A stretch of 7,419 bases of DNA from Phycisphaerae bacterium (GTDB lineage Bacteria > Planctomycetota > Phycisphaerae > UBA1845 > UTPLA1), in assembly GCA_029259995.1 (NCBI GenBank), contig JAJDEC010000229.1:1-7419 (forward strand). The letters are read 5' to 3'. The notes beneath the pieces are model-generated. The model worked only from the letters and a program-made list of their open reading frames with translations. It had not been told where the DNA came from and made no database searches. Of this stretch, positions 1 through 6,451 are shown piece after piece (the stretch's first letter is position 1; each line of letters opens with the position of its first letter). The translations under genes were made by a program, and so were the position numbers.

Positions 1-552
1 GACGAGCTTACGCAGGTTGAACGCGATCGACTTTGCGATTCGCCGATGCAGGATAGCCGTGAATTCGTCGCAGAGAATGACGGGCGAATCGACCGATCGA
101 ATGGCTCGACCAATAGCGCGCGCCAGCGATGCACGGAATCGCTCCCCGTCTGACAGATCGAGGAAACGGCGAATCCAAAGCCGCGGCTCGCCGAGTCCAC
201 ACGCCGTCAGCACCTCCAGCACCGTCGACATCGGCGCCCCAGGTGCGATACAGTCCACGACACTTCGATTTGAAGGAATCCGCCCCGCAGAAACCCATAT
301 CGCCGCGCCCATTTCGTCGCCGAGCGCATGAAGTACCGAACTCTTGCCGCTTCCGGACGGCCCCCGCACAAGCACAATCTGCCCGGGCGACAAATCCATC
401 GTCAGCCCATCGACAATCGTCTTCGGCGTCTCCCGCGGCGGAATACCGAAGTCCCAGCAGACCTCCCTCTTCCGATCCGACATCGGTGTCACACCCGTCT
501 CTCGGATGACAGTCAGATTGACGATATGAGAATGTGAAGCCTCAGCATGCAT
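1..552 (-). CDS. ABC-type ATPase, C-terminus cut by the window edge
   Basis: This is an open minus-strand frame of 184 codons from ATG at 552 to base 1, with no stop before the left edge. Residues 64-71 are a Walker A motif (GPSGSGKS). Residues 133-137 (LSDGE, then RFR) are in the place of the ABC signature LSGGQ. Residues 158-164 (VILCDEF) are a Walker B strand with the catalytic Glu. The order and spacing match an ABC nucleotide-binding domain, so it should bind and hydrolyse ATP. No membrane segment is visible. The LSDGERFR signature and the DEF...FNLRKL continuation resemble, from memory, the non-transport ABC ATPases of the COG2401 type, some fused to an acetyltransferase domain. That assignment is inference and the substrate is unknown. 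The start at 552 follows an in-frame stop; a GGAG lies 11 nt upstream, which is rather far. A later ATG at 483 (residue 24) is an alternative start. Confidence 0.85.
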   Translation of the reverse strand, partial: MHAEASHSHIVNLTVIRETGVTPMSDRKREVCWDFGIPPRETPKTIVDGLTMDLSPGQIVLVRGPSGSGKSSVLHALGDEMGAAIWVSAGRIPSNRSVVDCIAPGAPMSTVLEVLTACGLGEPRLWIRRFLDLSDGERFRASLARAIGRAIRSVDSPVILCDEFTAILHRRIAKSIAFNLRKLV

Positions 553-602
553 GGATTTATTGACTCCAATCGATGGACCCTAACAGAACCCGAACTCAAC
601 AG

Positions 603-631
603 ACCTTACTCTGCGTATTGCGCAGAGTCAA
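603..631 (-). promoter_or_regulatory. Sigma70-like promoter for the ABC ATPase gene, with a palindromic spacer
   Basis: On the minus strand a -35 box TTGACT (631-626) is followed by exactly 17 bp and a -10 box TAAGGT (608-603). Transcription would start near 596, leaving a leader of about 44 nt before the ATG at 552. The -35 box matches the consensus at 5 of 6 positions. The -10 box is weak but keeps the TA...T positions. The spacer is nearly all palindrome, an arrangement that suggests a bound regulator. The promoter is inferred from sequence only. Confidence 0.5.
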
Positions 632-644
632 TAATGCGCAATAC
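608..644. repeat. Two overlapping perfect inverted repeats, candidate operator
   Basis: Repeat 1 has arms ACTCTGCG (608-615) and CGCAGAGT (621-628) around a 5-bp centre. Repeat 2 has arms GTATTGCGCA (615-624) and TGCGCAATAC (635-644) with a 10-bp spacer, so its half-sites are about two helical turns apart, as expected for a dimeric regulator. The repeats share bases 615 and 621-624, so a hairpin or cruciform could use only one at a time. Repeat 1 fills the promoter spacer and repeat 2 straddles the -35 box of the ABC ATPase gene. The pairing is seen directly; the operator role is inferred. Confidence 0.65.
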
Positions 645-1177
645 TATTCTAAAGCAACGCCATAACTGTCTCATTCGCATTATCTTATGTGCGACCAGCC
701 CACCAGCACTCGTGTCAGGAAGACGATTGGCTTCGCTCGGGAAACAGCCGGACTGATTCAGCAACTTTCCGATCGACTCGGATACGCACGGAATTCAAGC
801 TGTTGAAACTGAAATCCAATGGAAGTCGAAGCTCCCGCGCGTCAGCAGAAACGAGCGCGTCATGCGCGAGGCCTGCCAACATTTGCAAACCTCGATATCG
901 ATCGCAAGCTGAAGATTCGTACATTCCCGAGGACCCCGACCGCTTCCGCGTTGGAATCGCACGGATTTCGTCGTTTTGACGTAGCGTCCAACCTTGAAAC
1001 GCGAATACAATCCGGCAAACCGACTTGGTGCGACGGAAAGATCGCATTCAATGCAGGTTGGCAAAGCATCGCGCGTCGCTGAGTGAACAATCTGCGCACG
1101 GCGCCGCGTGGAAGATACGACTCGACCGTCAATGTCGATATGTCGTCCACACAGTATTCATGGAAGGATAATTCCGA

Positions 1178-2704
1178 ATGCGCATCGCACTCGTGAACCC
1201 CATTACAAGAAGAACTCAGGGCTATCACACAGTAGGCAGCTACATTCCGCAGCTTGGCCTGCAAGTCCTCGCCGAGCTTGTTCCCGACGGCCATCAGGTC
1301 GAAATCATCGACGAGATTTTCGGCACTTCGGCAACGCAGAATCTCATCGAAAAAGGCGGATACGATCTTGTCGGCGTCACGGCCTACACGAGCGGCGCAA
1401 CCCGCGCCTACGAAATCGCACGCGCCTGCCGGGACAAAGGCATCCTCACAATCATGGGCGGTCCCCATGCATCGGCCTGCCCCGAAGAAGCCAAGGTCCA
1501 TTTCGACGCCGTCGCCGTTGGCGAGTGCGACGAAATCTGGCCCCAGATCGTTCGCGATGCAGAGGCAGGAACCCTCGCCAGTCGCTACGACGGCCGTCTC
1601 TCCGATCTTGAGGAGACGGGCCTCGGCCGTGCCAAGCAAGGCATCGAGCCGATGAATGGCAAATACAGTGTCTCCGCCATTCAGACATCCCGGGGCTGTC
1701 CCGTCGGATGCGAATACTGTTCCGTCACGAAGTTCAACGGCGCACCGATCCGCCGCCGTCGAATCGACGACATCGTCGACGAATGGAATCGCACTCCCCG
1801 CAAATTCATCTTCGTGGTCGACGACAACTTCTTCGGCGTCGGCGAACAACACGCCGAATGGGCGAAAGACCTGCTCCGCGCAATTATCAAACGCGGAAAG
1901 AAACGACTCTGGTTCAGCCAGACAACGCTGAACATGGGCGACGACAAGGAAGGCATGGACCTCGCCTACAAGGCAGGCTGCCGCGGAATGCTCGTCGGTT
2001 TCGAATCATTCAATCCTGAAACGCTCCGCCAATACCACAAGGGCATCAATCGGAAAAACCTCGCCGACTATCAAACGCTCGTCAACGGCTTCCACAAGTC
2101 CGGCATCGCCGTCTTCGGCGGCTTCATCATCGGCGCCGACGGCGACGTCGCGGAAACAGTCGCTGACACGGCCATCGCCTCCGTCGAACTCGGCATCGAC
2201 ATCATCCAGATCACCAACCTGACGCCCCTGCCCGGTACAAAGATGTTCGATCGCTTCAAAGAGGGCAATCGCCTCTTTGCGTTGGATTATCCCGAAGACT
2301 GGGAGCGCTACACATTCACGGAAACGGTCTACAACCCCACGAAAATGTCCGCTCGCGATCTCGACGAAGCGATCTACGAACTTCGTTACGCCGCGGCCAA
2401 CAGAGCCTGGGTCATCAAGCGCGCCCTGCGCACACTCTATCGAACCCGCTCCATCAGCACGGCCGGCTTCGTCTACGGCATGAATCGCGGTTGGAAGCAG
2501 ATGGCCCGCATCCAGGCGCCGCATGACGAAAAGCGATTCGGGTTCGGTCCCAAGCAGACGTCGCGATACGAGAAGGTCCGTCGCGCGTTCGACATGCACC
2601 TGCGATCCAAATGGGTGCCGGACGTGTCCACGATCGAATCGGAGCCGCCTGCACCGCTGGGCCCCGACGGCAAGTTGCCTTTGCCCGTCCTTCAGGGCAA
2701 CTGA
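1178..2704 (+). CDS. Radical SAM protein with an N-terminal B12-binding-type domain
   Basis: The protein has 508 residues. Residues 1 to about 140 look like a cobalamin-binding Rossmann domain as found in class B radical SAM enzymes, with GGPHAS at 94-99; the classical DxHxxG lower-ligand motif is absent, which is common in this class. The radical SAM core follows. Cys174, Cys178 and Cys181 form CxxxCxxC, the ligands of a [4Fe-4S] cluster that cleaves S-adenosylmethionine. DDNFF (215-219), GFESF (274-278), GGFIIG (314-319) and TPLPGT (349-354) are typical later core motifs. It is probably a cytoplasmic methyltransferase or rearrangement enzyme acting on an unreactive carbon; the substrate cannot be told. 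The basic C-terminal part (about 405-508) is unassigned. The ATG at 1178 has a good AAGGA (1164-1168) 9 nt upstream. The gene appears monocistronic, without a partner that would name the pathway. Relation to hopanoid (HpnJ-like) or BchE-like enzymes is possible but not shown. Confidence 0.9.
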   Translation: MRIALVNPITRRTQGYHTVGSYIPQLGLQVLAELVPDGHQVEIIDEIFGTSATQNLIEKGGYDLVGVTAYTSGATRAYEIARACRDKGILTIMGGPHASACPEEAKVHFDAVAVGECDEIWPQIVRDAEAGTLASRYDGRLSDLEETGLGRAKQGIEPMNGKYSVSAIQTSRGCPVGCEYCSVTKFNGAPIRRRRIDDIVDEWNRTPRKFIFVVDDNFFGVGEQHAEWAKDLLRAIIKRGKKRLWFSQTTLNMGDDKEGMDLAYKAGCRGMLVGFESFNPETLRQYHKGINRKNLADYQTLVNGFHKSGIAVFGGFIIGADGDVAETVADTAIASVELGIDIIQITNLTPLPGTKMFDRFKEGNRLFALDYPEDWERYTFTETVYNPTKMSARDLDEAIYELRYAAANRAWVIKRALRTLYRTRSISTAGFVYGMNRGWKQMARIQAPHDEKRFGFGPKQTSRYEKVRRAFDMHLRSKWVPDVSTIESEPPAPLGPDGKLPLPVLQGN

Positions 2705-2732
2705 TCGCGTATCGCATGATTCCAACGGTACA

Positions 2733-3566
2733 TCACGGCAACAGGCATTGAACGAACGCCTGAATGTCGCGGCCGTTCATTTCGCAATCGCCGTTGACGT
2801 CCACGCAGGGTTCGAACGCGCCGGACAACAGCGCGTCCACGAACGCAGGAACATCCGCAACTGTGCAGAATCCGTCCTCGTCAAAATCCCCGGGCGCAAC
2901 GCAGGCATCGCCTTCCAGGAAAAACGGCGGCGCATTGCCTTGTCCCGTATCCGGATCATCTAGAATGAAATACGTATCCGTGAAGACCGCGTAGTGATAG
3001 CCGTTCGCCTCCGGCGGCGGATTCGGCGTCAGCGTCGAAAAGTAGTTGCCCGTCAATGAGCCATTGGACGGTCGAATGTCATTGTTATCGACGTTGTATT
3101 GCACCCAGTAGGTTCCGGGGCAGAGCTGCCAGTTCGGCAACTGAATCGTCACGCGATAGATCGGCCGATCCGCAAACGTCGAGTAGGTATCCCCCGTGAA
3201 CTCTTCCGACACTTCAAGCGGCGTCACCCAGTCGCCCAGGATCACACTGCCCGGCGTACCGTTGTTGTCATCCAGAATGCGAACGTATCCCGCAATCACC
3301 TGCGGTTCGTTGTTCACGTTTCCTGTCATGTACCCGTAACAACTGAGCTTGGTCAGCGTCGCAGGTGACGACAGAACAAAATCGTCCGTCAGCGCGAACC
3401 GAAACGGCGTCGAAGCGCTTTGATTCCATCCGATCGAAAGCCCGAACCCATTGGTCAGATACGGGCCGTTATTCCAGATCACCTGCCCCTGCGCCCCCGT
3501 CGGCATTCCGAACGATACGCACACCATCGCGAACAAGAGTCCAATATATATCTTCCGAATTCCCAC
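2733..3566 (-). CDS. Secreted protein with C-terminal dockerin-like EF-hand repeats
   Basis: The protein has 277 residues. Residues 1 to about 27 form a signal peptide: basic start GIRK, hydrophobic core around 7-19, and a probable cleavage near AQGQ (25-28). The body (about 28-220) is rich in Asn, Thr, Tyr and Gly and is probably a beta-sandwich of unknown function, of the DDFVL... type seen in planctomycete exported proteins. The C-terminus has two EF-hand-like calcium loops: 227-238 (Asp227, Asp229, Asp231, Asp238) and 256-267 (Asp256, Asn258, Asp260, Asp267), each followed by a short helix, as in type I dockerin repeats. Seven cysteines after the signal peptide, five of them between 222 and 274, suggest disulfides. 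The second loop has Cys261 where glycine is usual. The start is GTG at 3566, supported by AGGAG 7 nt upstream. Its stop is 28 bp from the stop of the radical SAM gene, with no obvious terminator hairpin between them. The role could be attachment, scaffolding or surface display; the ligand is unknown. Confidence 0.85.
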   Translation of the reverse strand: MGIRKIYIGLLFAMVCVSFGMPTGAQGQVIWNNGPYLTNGFGLSIGWNQSASTPFRFALTDDFVLSSPATLTKLSCYGYMTGNVNNEPQVIAGYVRILDDNNGTPGSVILGDWVTPLEVSEEFTGDTYSTFADRPIYRVTIQLPNWQLCPGTYWVQYNVDNNDIRPSNGSLTGNYFSTLTPNPPPEANGYHYAVFTDTYFILDDPDTGQGNAPPFFLEGDACVAPGDFDEDGFCTVADVPAFVDALLSGAFEPCVDVNGDCEMNGRDIQAFVQCLLP

Positions 3567-3715
3567 GATCGCGCTCCTGAAATGTCCGCCCCGACATCAT
3601 CCGCCGCGGGCGGCGATCCACTGTTCGTCGCTCGCTCATGCAGAGCCTACCCATGCCGAATCCCGGAAGCAACACGGCCCCCATTCTCATTTGGACTGGA
3701 TGCCGCCGGCAAATC

Positions 3716-3728
3716 GCCGATCATCGGC
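3716..3728. promoter_or_regulatory. Palindrome overlapping a possible sigma28-like -10 element
   Basis: GCCGAT-C-ATCGGC is a perfect 13-bp palindrome in the divergent gap between the secreted-protein gene and the PAS gene. On the plus strand GCCGATCA (3716-3723) matches the flagellar/chemotaxis sigma28 -10 consensus GCCGATAA at 7 of 8 positions. The sequence 15 bp upstream is TGGA, only 2 of 4 against TAAA. A sigma28 promoter would suit the chemotaxis genes that follow, but the palindrome alone could equally be an operator. Another palindrome, TTGCGCAA, lies at 3734-3741. No convincing sigma70 promoter is visible for either flanking gene. Confidence 0.3.
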
Positions 3729-3795
3729 AATCCTTGCGCAAATCAACAACACAAGCTCGGCATGGCGCCAGCCGATTCACTCTCCAACAGATGTG

Positions 3796-3807
3796 GATAT
3801 CGATATC
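3796..3807. repeat. 12-bp perfect palindrome just upstream of the PAS gene
   Basis: GATATCGATATC reads the same on both strands and ends 12 bp before the ATG at 3820, next to the weak GGGA ribosome binding site. It could be an operator or an RNA hairpin affecting translation. It could also be chance, since CGAT and GATC words are common throughout this DNA. Confidence 0.4.
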
Positions 3808-3819
3808 GGGAAATGTACT

Positions 3820-4392
3820 ATGAGCCGACAAGCACAGTTGACCGGACGTGAAGTCAAGTTCGGCGAAGACGAAATCATCGTCAGTAAGACCGACGTCAAG
3901 GGCCGGATTACCTACGCCAATGAGGTCTTTCTTCGCGTGGCCGGATATACCGAAGACGAAGTCCTCGGCAAACCGCACAACCTCATCCGCCATCCCGACA
4001 TGCCCCGCTGCGTCTTCAAGCTCCTCTGGGACACGATCGCAGCGGGCAAGGAAATCTTCGCCTACGTCATCAATCTCGCGAAGAACGGCGATCACTACTG
4101 GGTCTTCGCCCACGTCACGCCGACCTTCAACGACGCCGGCGCCATTGTCGGCTATCACTCCAATCGGCGCGTGCCCGATCGCGCCGTGTTGACCACGATC
4201 AAGAGCCTCTATCAATCGCTTCTGAACGAAGAACGGCGTCATCGAAACCCGAAAGACCAGATGGCGGCTTCCATGCCCGTGATCCTGGATCTCCTGAAAA
4301 GCAAGGAAATGAGCTACGAGGAGCTGATCTTCTCGTTGCGAAACAGTGCCGACAAGCAACGGGCGGAATCGGAACCTGTCGGAGCACGATGA
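3820..4392 (+). CDS. Aer-type PAS sensor protein, probably FAD-binding, soluble
   Basis: The protein has 190 residues. Residues 14 to about 120 are a PAS domain of the Aer family (KGRITYANEVF, RHPDMP, KNGDHYWV). Residues reported as important for FAD binding or signalling in E. coli Aer (Asn34, Arg57, His58, Asp60, Phe66, Asn85) occur here at the same residue numbers, so a redox- or oxygen-sensing flavin PAS is likely. Aer continues into a membrane anchor, HAMP and signalling domain. This protein has none of these; residues 121-190 look helical and end in a polar tail. The signalling part is encoded by the next gene, 7 bp downstream, so the two probably form a split receptor. The frame is open upstream to 3451, but the family's natural N-terminus and the weak GGGA at 3808-3811 favour ATG 3820. 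Confidence 0.88.
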   Translation: MSRQAQLTGREVKFGEDEIIVSKTDVKGRITYANEVFLRVAGYTEDEVLGKPHNLIRHPDMPRCVFKLLWDTIAAGKEIFAYVINLAKNGDHYWVFAHVTPTFNDAGAIVGYHSNRRVPDRAVLTTIKSLYQSLLNEERRHRNPKDQMAASMPVILDLLKSKEMSYEELIFSLRNSADKQRAESEPVGAR

Positions 4393-4399
4393 GAACACC

Positions 4400-5143
4400 A
4401 TGACGACTCAATCGACATGCATGCTGGATGAACCCATCGCAAACGACGCCACGATCGATCGCGATCAACTCGGCGCCTGGATTCGCGAGGCTGCGATCGT
4501 CTGTCGCGCCGGCGCCCGCGGGGATCTCGAACGCCGATTGCTGAACATCGACGCGACCGGCGATCTCGGCGATCTGCTCCATGCCATCAACCATCTGCTC
4601 GACATGACCGACGCATTCGTTCGCGAATCGACGGCGTCCCTGGAATACGCCCGCGACGGCAAGTTTTTCCGTCGCGTTCTGCTCGAAGGGATGCTCGGCT
4701 CCTTCCGCCGCGCCGCCCGATCGATCAACGGCGCCACGCAGGGCATGGACGAAAAAACGCAGGAACTCCGCGCCGCCCAGCAGCGACGCCAGGAACTCGA
4801 GAGTGAATTCGAAAGCGCCCTCAAGATCGTCGGCGGTCTCCGCGAAACGTCCAAGGAAATCGGCGACGTCATGGGCGTCATCAAGCAGATCGCCAACCAG
4901 ACAAATCTGCTCGCACTGAACGCCGGCATCGAAGCGGCCCGCGCCGGCGATGCCGGCCGCGGATTCGCCGTCGTCGCCACGCAGGTGAAATCCCTCGCCA
5001 CGGAAACCGCCGGCGCGACAACCAAAATCCAGAAACAGGTCGAAGCCAGCCAATCCGCCACGCAGGGCGTCGTCGAAGCGCTGGAGCGAATCTGGGAGAC
5101 GATCCGAGAGGAATCCGGCACAGGCAAATCGGCCTCCCGATGA
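4400..5143 (+). CDS. Short soluble methyl-accepting chemotaxis protein
   Basis: The protein has 247 residues and no signal peptide or membrane segment. Residues about 40-75 (GDLERRLLNIDATGDLG...AINHLLD) resemble a HAMP-like element. Residues 76-115 are helical, and 116-247 form the antiparallel coiled coil of a chemoreceptor signalling domain. The conserved hairpin tip that contacts CheA and CheW is at about 164-196 (IANQTNLLALN, IEAARAGDAGRGFAVVA). It is much shorter than standard receptors, with few heptads on each side, and has no CheR-docking pentapeptide at its C-terminus. The start ATG 4400 lies 7 bp after the PAS stop, so the two are co-transcribed and perhaps translationally coupled; only a weak GAGA precedes it. 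In-frame starts further upstream would overlap the PAS gene. The likely role is to relay the PAS redox signal to a CheA kinase encoded elsewhere. Confidence 0.88.
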   Translation: MTTQSTCMLDEPIANDATIDRDQLGAWIREAAIVCRAGARGDLERRLLNIDATGDLGDLLHAINHLLDMTDAFVRESTASLEYARDGKFFRRVLLEGMLGSFRRAARSINGATQGMDEKTQELRAAQQRRQELESEFESALKIVGGLRETSKEIGDVMGVIKQIANQTNLLALNAGIEAARAGDAGRGFAVVATQVKSLATETAGATTKIQKQVEASQSATQGVVEALERIWETIREESGTGKSASR

Positions 5144-5162
5144 CGCCAGCCCGAGCCGACAA

Positions 5163-5191
5163 GTGACATTCCCTGCGCCATCCGACATAAT
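5163..5191 (+). promoter_or_regulatory. Sigma70-like promoter for the Top6A homologue
   Basis: GTGACA (5163-5168), a 17-bp spacer, and CATAAT (5186-5191) each match the -35 and -10 consensus at 5 of 6 positions. Transcription would start near 5198, about 27 nt before the ATG at 5225. This is the best promoter in the window and suggests the gene is transcribed independently of the chemotaxis pair, whose last stop is at 5143. Confidence 0.6.
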
Positions 5192-5224
5192 CCGCGAGGA
5201 CCCAAAGCCTCGAAAGGACCACGG

Positions 5225-6451
5225 ATGGCCAAGAAGAAAATCGCCCGCAAGACAACGAAGAAGAAATCGACGAGCGCCCGCGCCGCACAGCCGAAACGTT
5301 CCAACACGTCGTCGGCCAAGCGGAAAACGACAACCAAGACGTCCAAGGCCCAGAAAAAATCCAACGCCGAAACATCCAAACGAATCGTCGGCCTTGCGTC
5401 GAGCGTTGCCGCCGCCGCGAAGAAGCGGCGCGATCCGGAAATCGTCGTCCCCATGCGCTCGCTCTCCAACGCGACGTACAACAAGAAAAAACGCATTATC
5501 GAGATGGGCGACAAGGCCATCAATCGAAACTTCTTCGATCTCAATCGCTCCAAGACGTTCATGCAGACCGTCCTGATCGCCAGCGGTTGCAAGCAACTCA
5601 TTGACGCCGACAAGACCAGCAGCATCCGCGGTCTTTACTACCTGTCGAAGCACTCCATCAAGGGCACGAACGAAAAGACGTTTAACGACCAGAAGGAATC
5701 CGATCCAATCATCGAGGATCTCGAAGTCTCGCTGGGCGCCCTGCGCGAACAGCTGCATGTCTTCGCCGACGGCCGCGGCACGATCGCCGGCAACCTGACG
5801 ATCGCCAGCCGCGGCGACGAGATCGATCTGCGCCGCATGGGTTCCAGCGGCTGGACGATTCCCGGCATCGTCGAGCCCGAAGTGCTCAAATTCAAAAAGT
5901 GCGAGGCCAAGTTCATCCTCCATGTCGAAAAAGGGACTGTGTGGGCCCGCTTCGCCGAGGATCGTTTCTGGGAAACGCACAACTGCATCCTCACGCACGG
6001 CAGCGGCCAGCCGCCGCGCGGCGTCCGACGTTTGCTGCATCGCATGCACAATGAGCTGAAGCTGCCGGTCTATTGCCTCCTCGATAATGATCCGTGGGGA
6101 TATTACATCTACAGCGTCATCAAACAGGGCTCCATCAATCTCGCCTTCGAGTCCGGTCGTATGGCAGTGCCCAACGCCCAGTTCATCGGCGTCCGCAGCC
6201 GCGACTACGAAGAGTTCGACCTGAGCGACGACGTCAAGATCGCCATCGACAACAAGGACATCAAACGCTCGAAACAGATCCTCGCATACCCGTGGTTCAA
6301 GGGGAAAAAACCCTGGGAACGCGAAATCGCCGACATGCTCAAACACGGCTTCAAAATGGAAGTCGAAGCGCTCCTGACCAAGAGCATCAGCTTCGTGACG
6401 GAAGAGTACGTACCGCAGAAGCTGAAGAAGCCGGGGCAGTGGCTGGATTGA
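5225..6451 (+). CDS. top6A: DNA topoisomerase VI subunit A / Spo11-like protein
   Basis: The protein has 408 residues. Residues 1-70 are a disordered basic tail with 17 Lys and 7 Arg against 2 acidic residues, resembling a histone H1 tail and probably binding DNA. The winged-helix (CAP-like) domain follows, with the RxxYY motif at 135-139; Tyr139 is the expected nucleophile that joins to the 5' DNA end. The Toprim domain has Glu235 (HVEKGT) and Asp287/Asp289 (LLDNDPWG) as metal ligands. GQPPRGVRRLL (261-271) and YIYSVIKQGSINLA (295-308) are close to archaeal Top6A. All catalytic residues are present, so it should be competent for double-strand cleavage. The core matches the archaeal length of about 340-390 residues; the tail is extra. 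Top6A normally needs the GHKL ATPase Top6B, usually the adjacent gene in archaea; none is in this window. AAGGA lies 6-7 nt before the ATG and a good promoter just upstream, supporting the long start over Met77. Confidence 0.92.
   Translation: MAKKKIARKTTKKKSTSARAAQPKRSNTSSAKRKTTTKTSKAQKKSNAETSKRIVGLASSVAAAAKKRRDPEIVVPMRSLSNATYNKKKRIIEMGDKAINRNFFDLNRSKTFMQTVLIASGCKQLIDADKTSSIRGLYYLSKHSIKGTNEKTFNDQKESDPIIEDLEVSLGALREQLHVFADGRGTIAGNLTIASRGDEIDLRRMGSSGWTIPGIVEPEVLKFKKCEAKFILHVEKGTVWARFAEDRFWETHNCILTHGSGQPPRGVRRLLHRMHNELKLPVYCLLDNDPWGYYIYSVIKQGSINLAFESGRMAVPNAQFIGVRSRDYEEFDLSDDVKIAIDNKDIKRSKQILAYPWFKGKKPWEREIADMLKHGFKMEVEALLTKSISFVTEEYVPQKLKKPGQWLD

Larger units (their letters stand above)
553..1177. 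other. Divergent intergenic region without a convincing gene
   Basis: These 625 bp separate the starts of the ABC ATPase (minus) and the radical SAM gene (plus), so they should carry promoters for both. The left part holds the promoter and inverted repeats described separately. From about 690 to 1082 there are only short plus-strand frames (for example ATG 687 to stop 806, and 819-1082). None has a good ribosome binding site or a recognisable domain. Protein-like stretches that switch frame near 790-800 could be remains of a small decayed gene. I see no clear promoter for the radical SAM gene. Confidence 0.5.

Noticed and set aside
819..1082. Plus-strand 87-codon frame before the radical SAM gene
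   Set aside because: No ribosome binding site, no recognisable domain and mixed codon use; treated as non-coding.
1162..1175. Short inverted repeat GGAA...TTCC around the radical SAM ribosome binding site
   Set aside because: Only four pairs with a 6-nt loop, too weak to claim a translational switch.
860..1852. Minus-strand open frame of 330 codons over the start of the radical SAM gene
   Set aside because: It is antisense to the B12-type domain and the CxxxCxxC region of a clear gene, has no recognisable domain, and is the same codon-bias shadow effect.
2006..2725. Minus-strand open frame of 239 codons under the radical SAM C-terminal half
   Set aside because: It is fully antisense to conserved radical SAM sequence and has no motif of its own.
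3451..3819. Upstream in-frame extension of the PAS protein by 123 codons
   Set aside because: The extra residues are Pro-, His- and Arg-rich with no homology I recognise, overlap the divergent gene's start, and would displace the Aer-like N-terminus, which fits ATG 3820.
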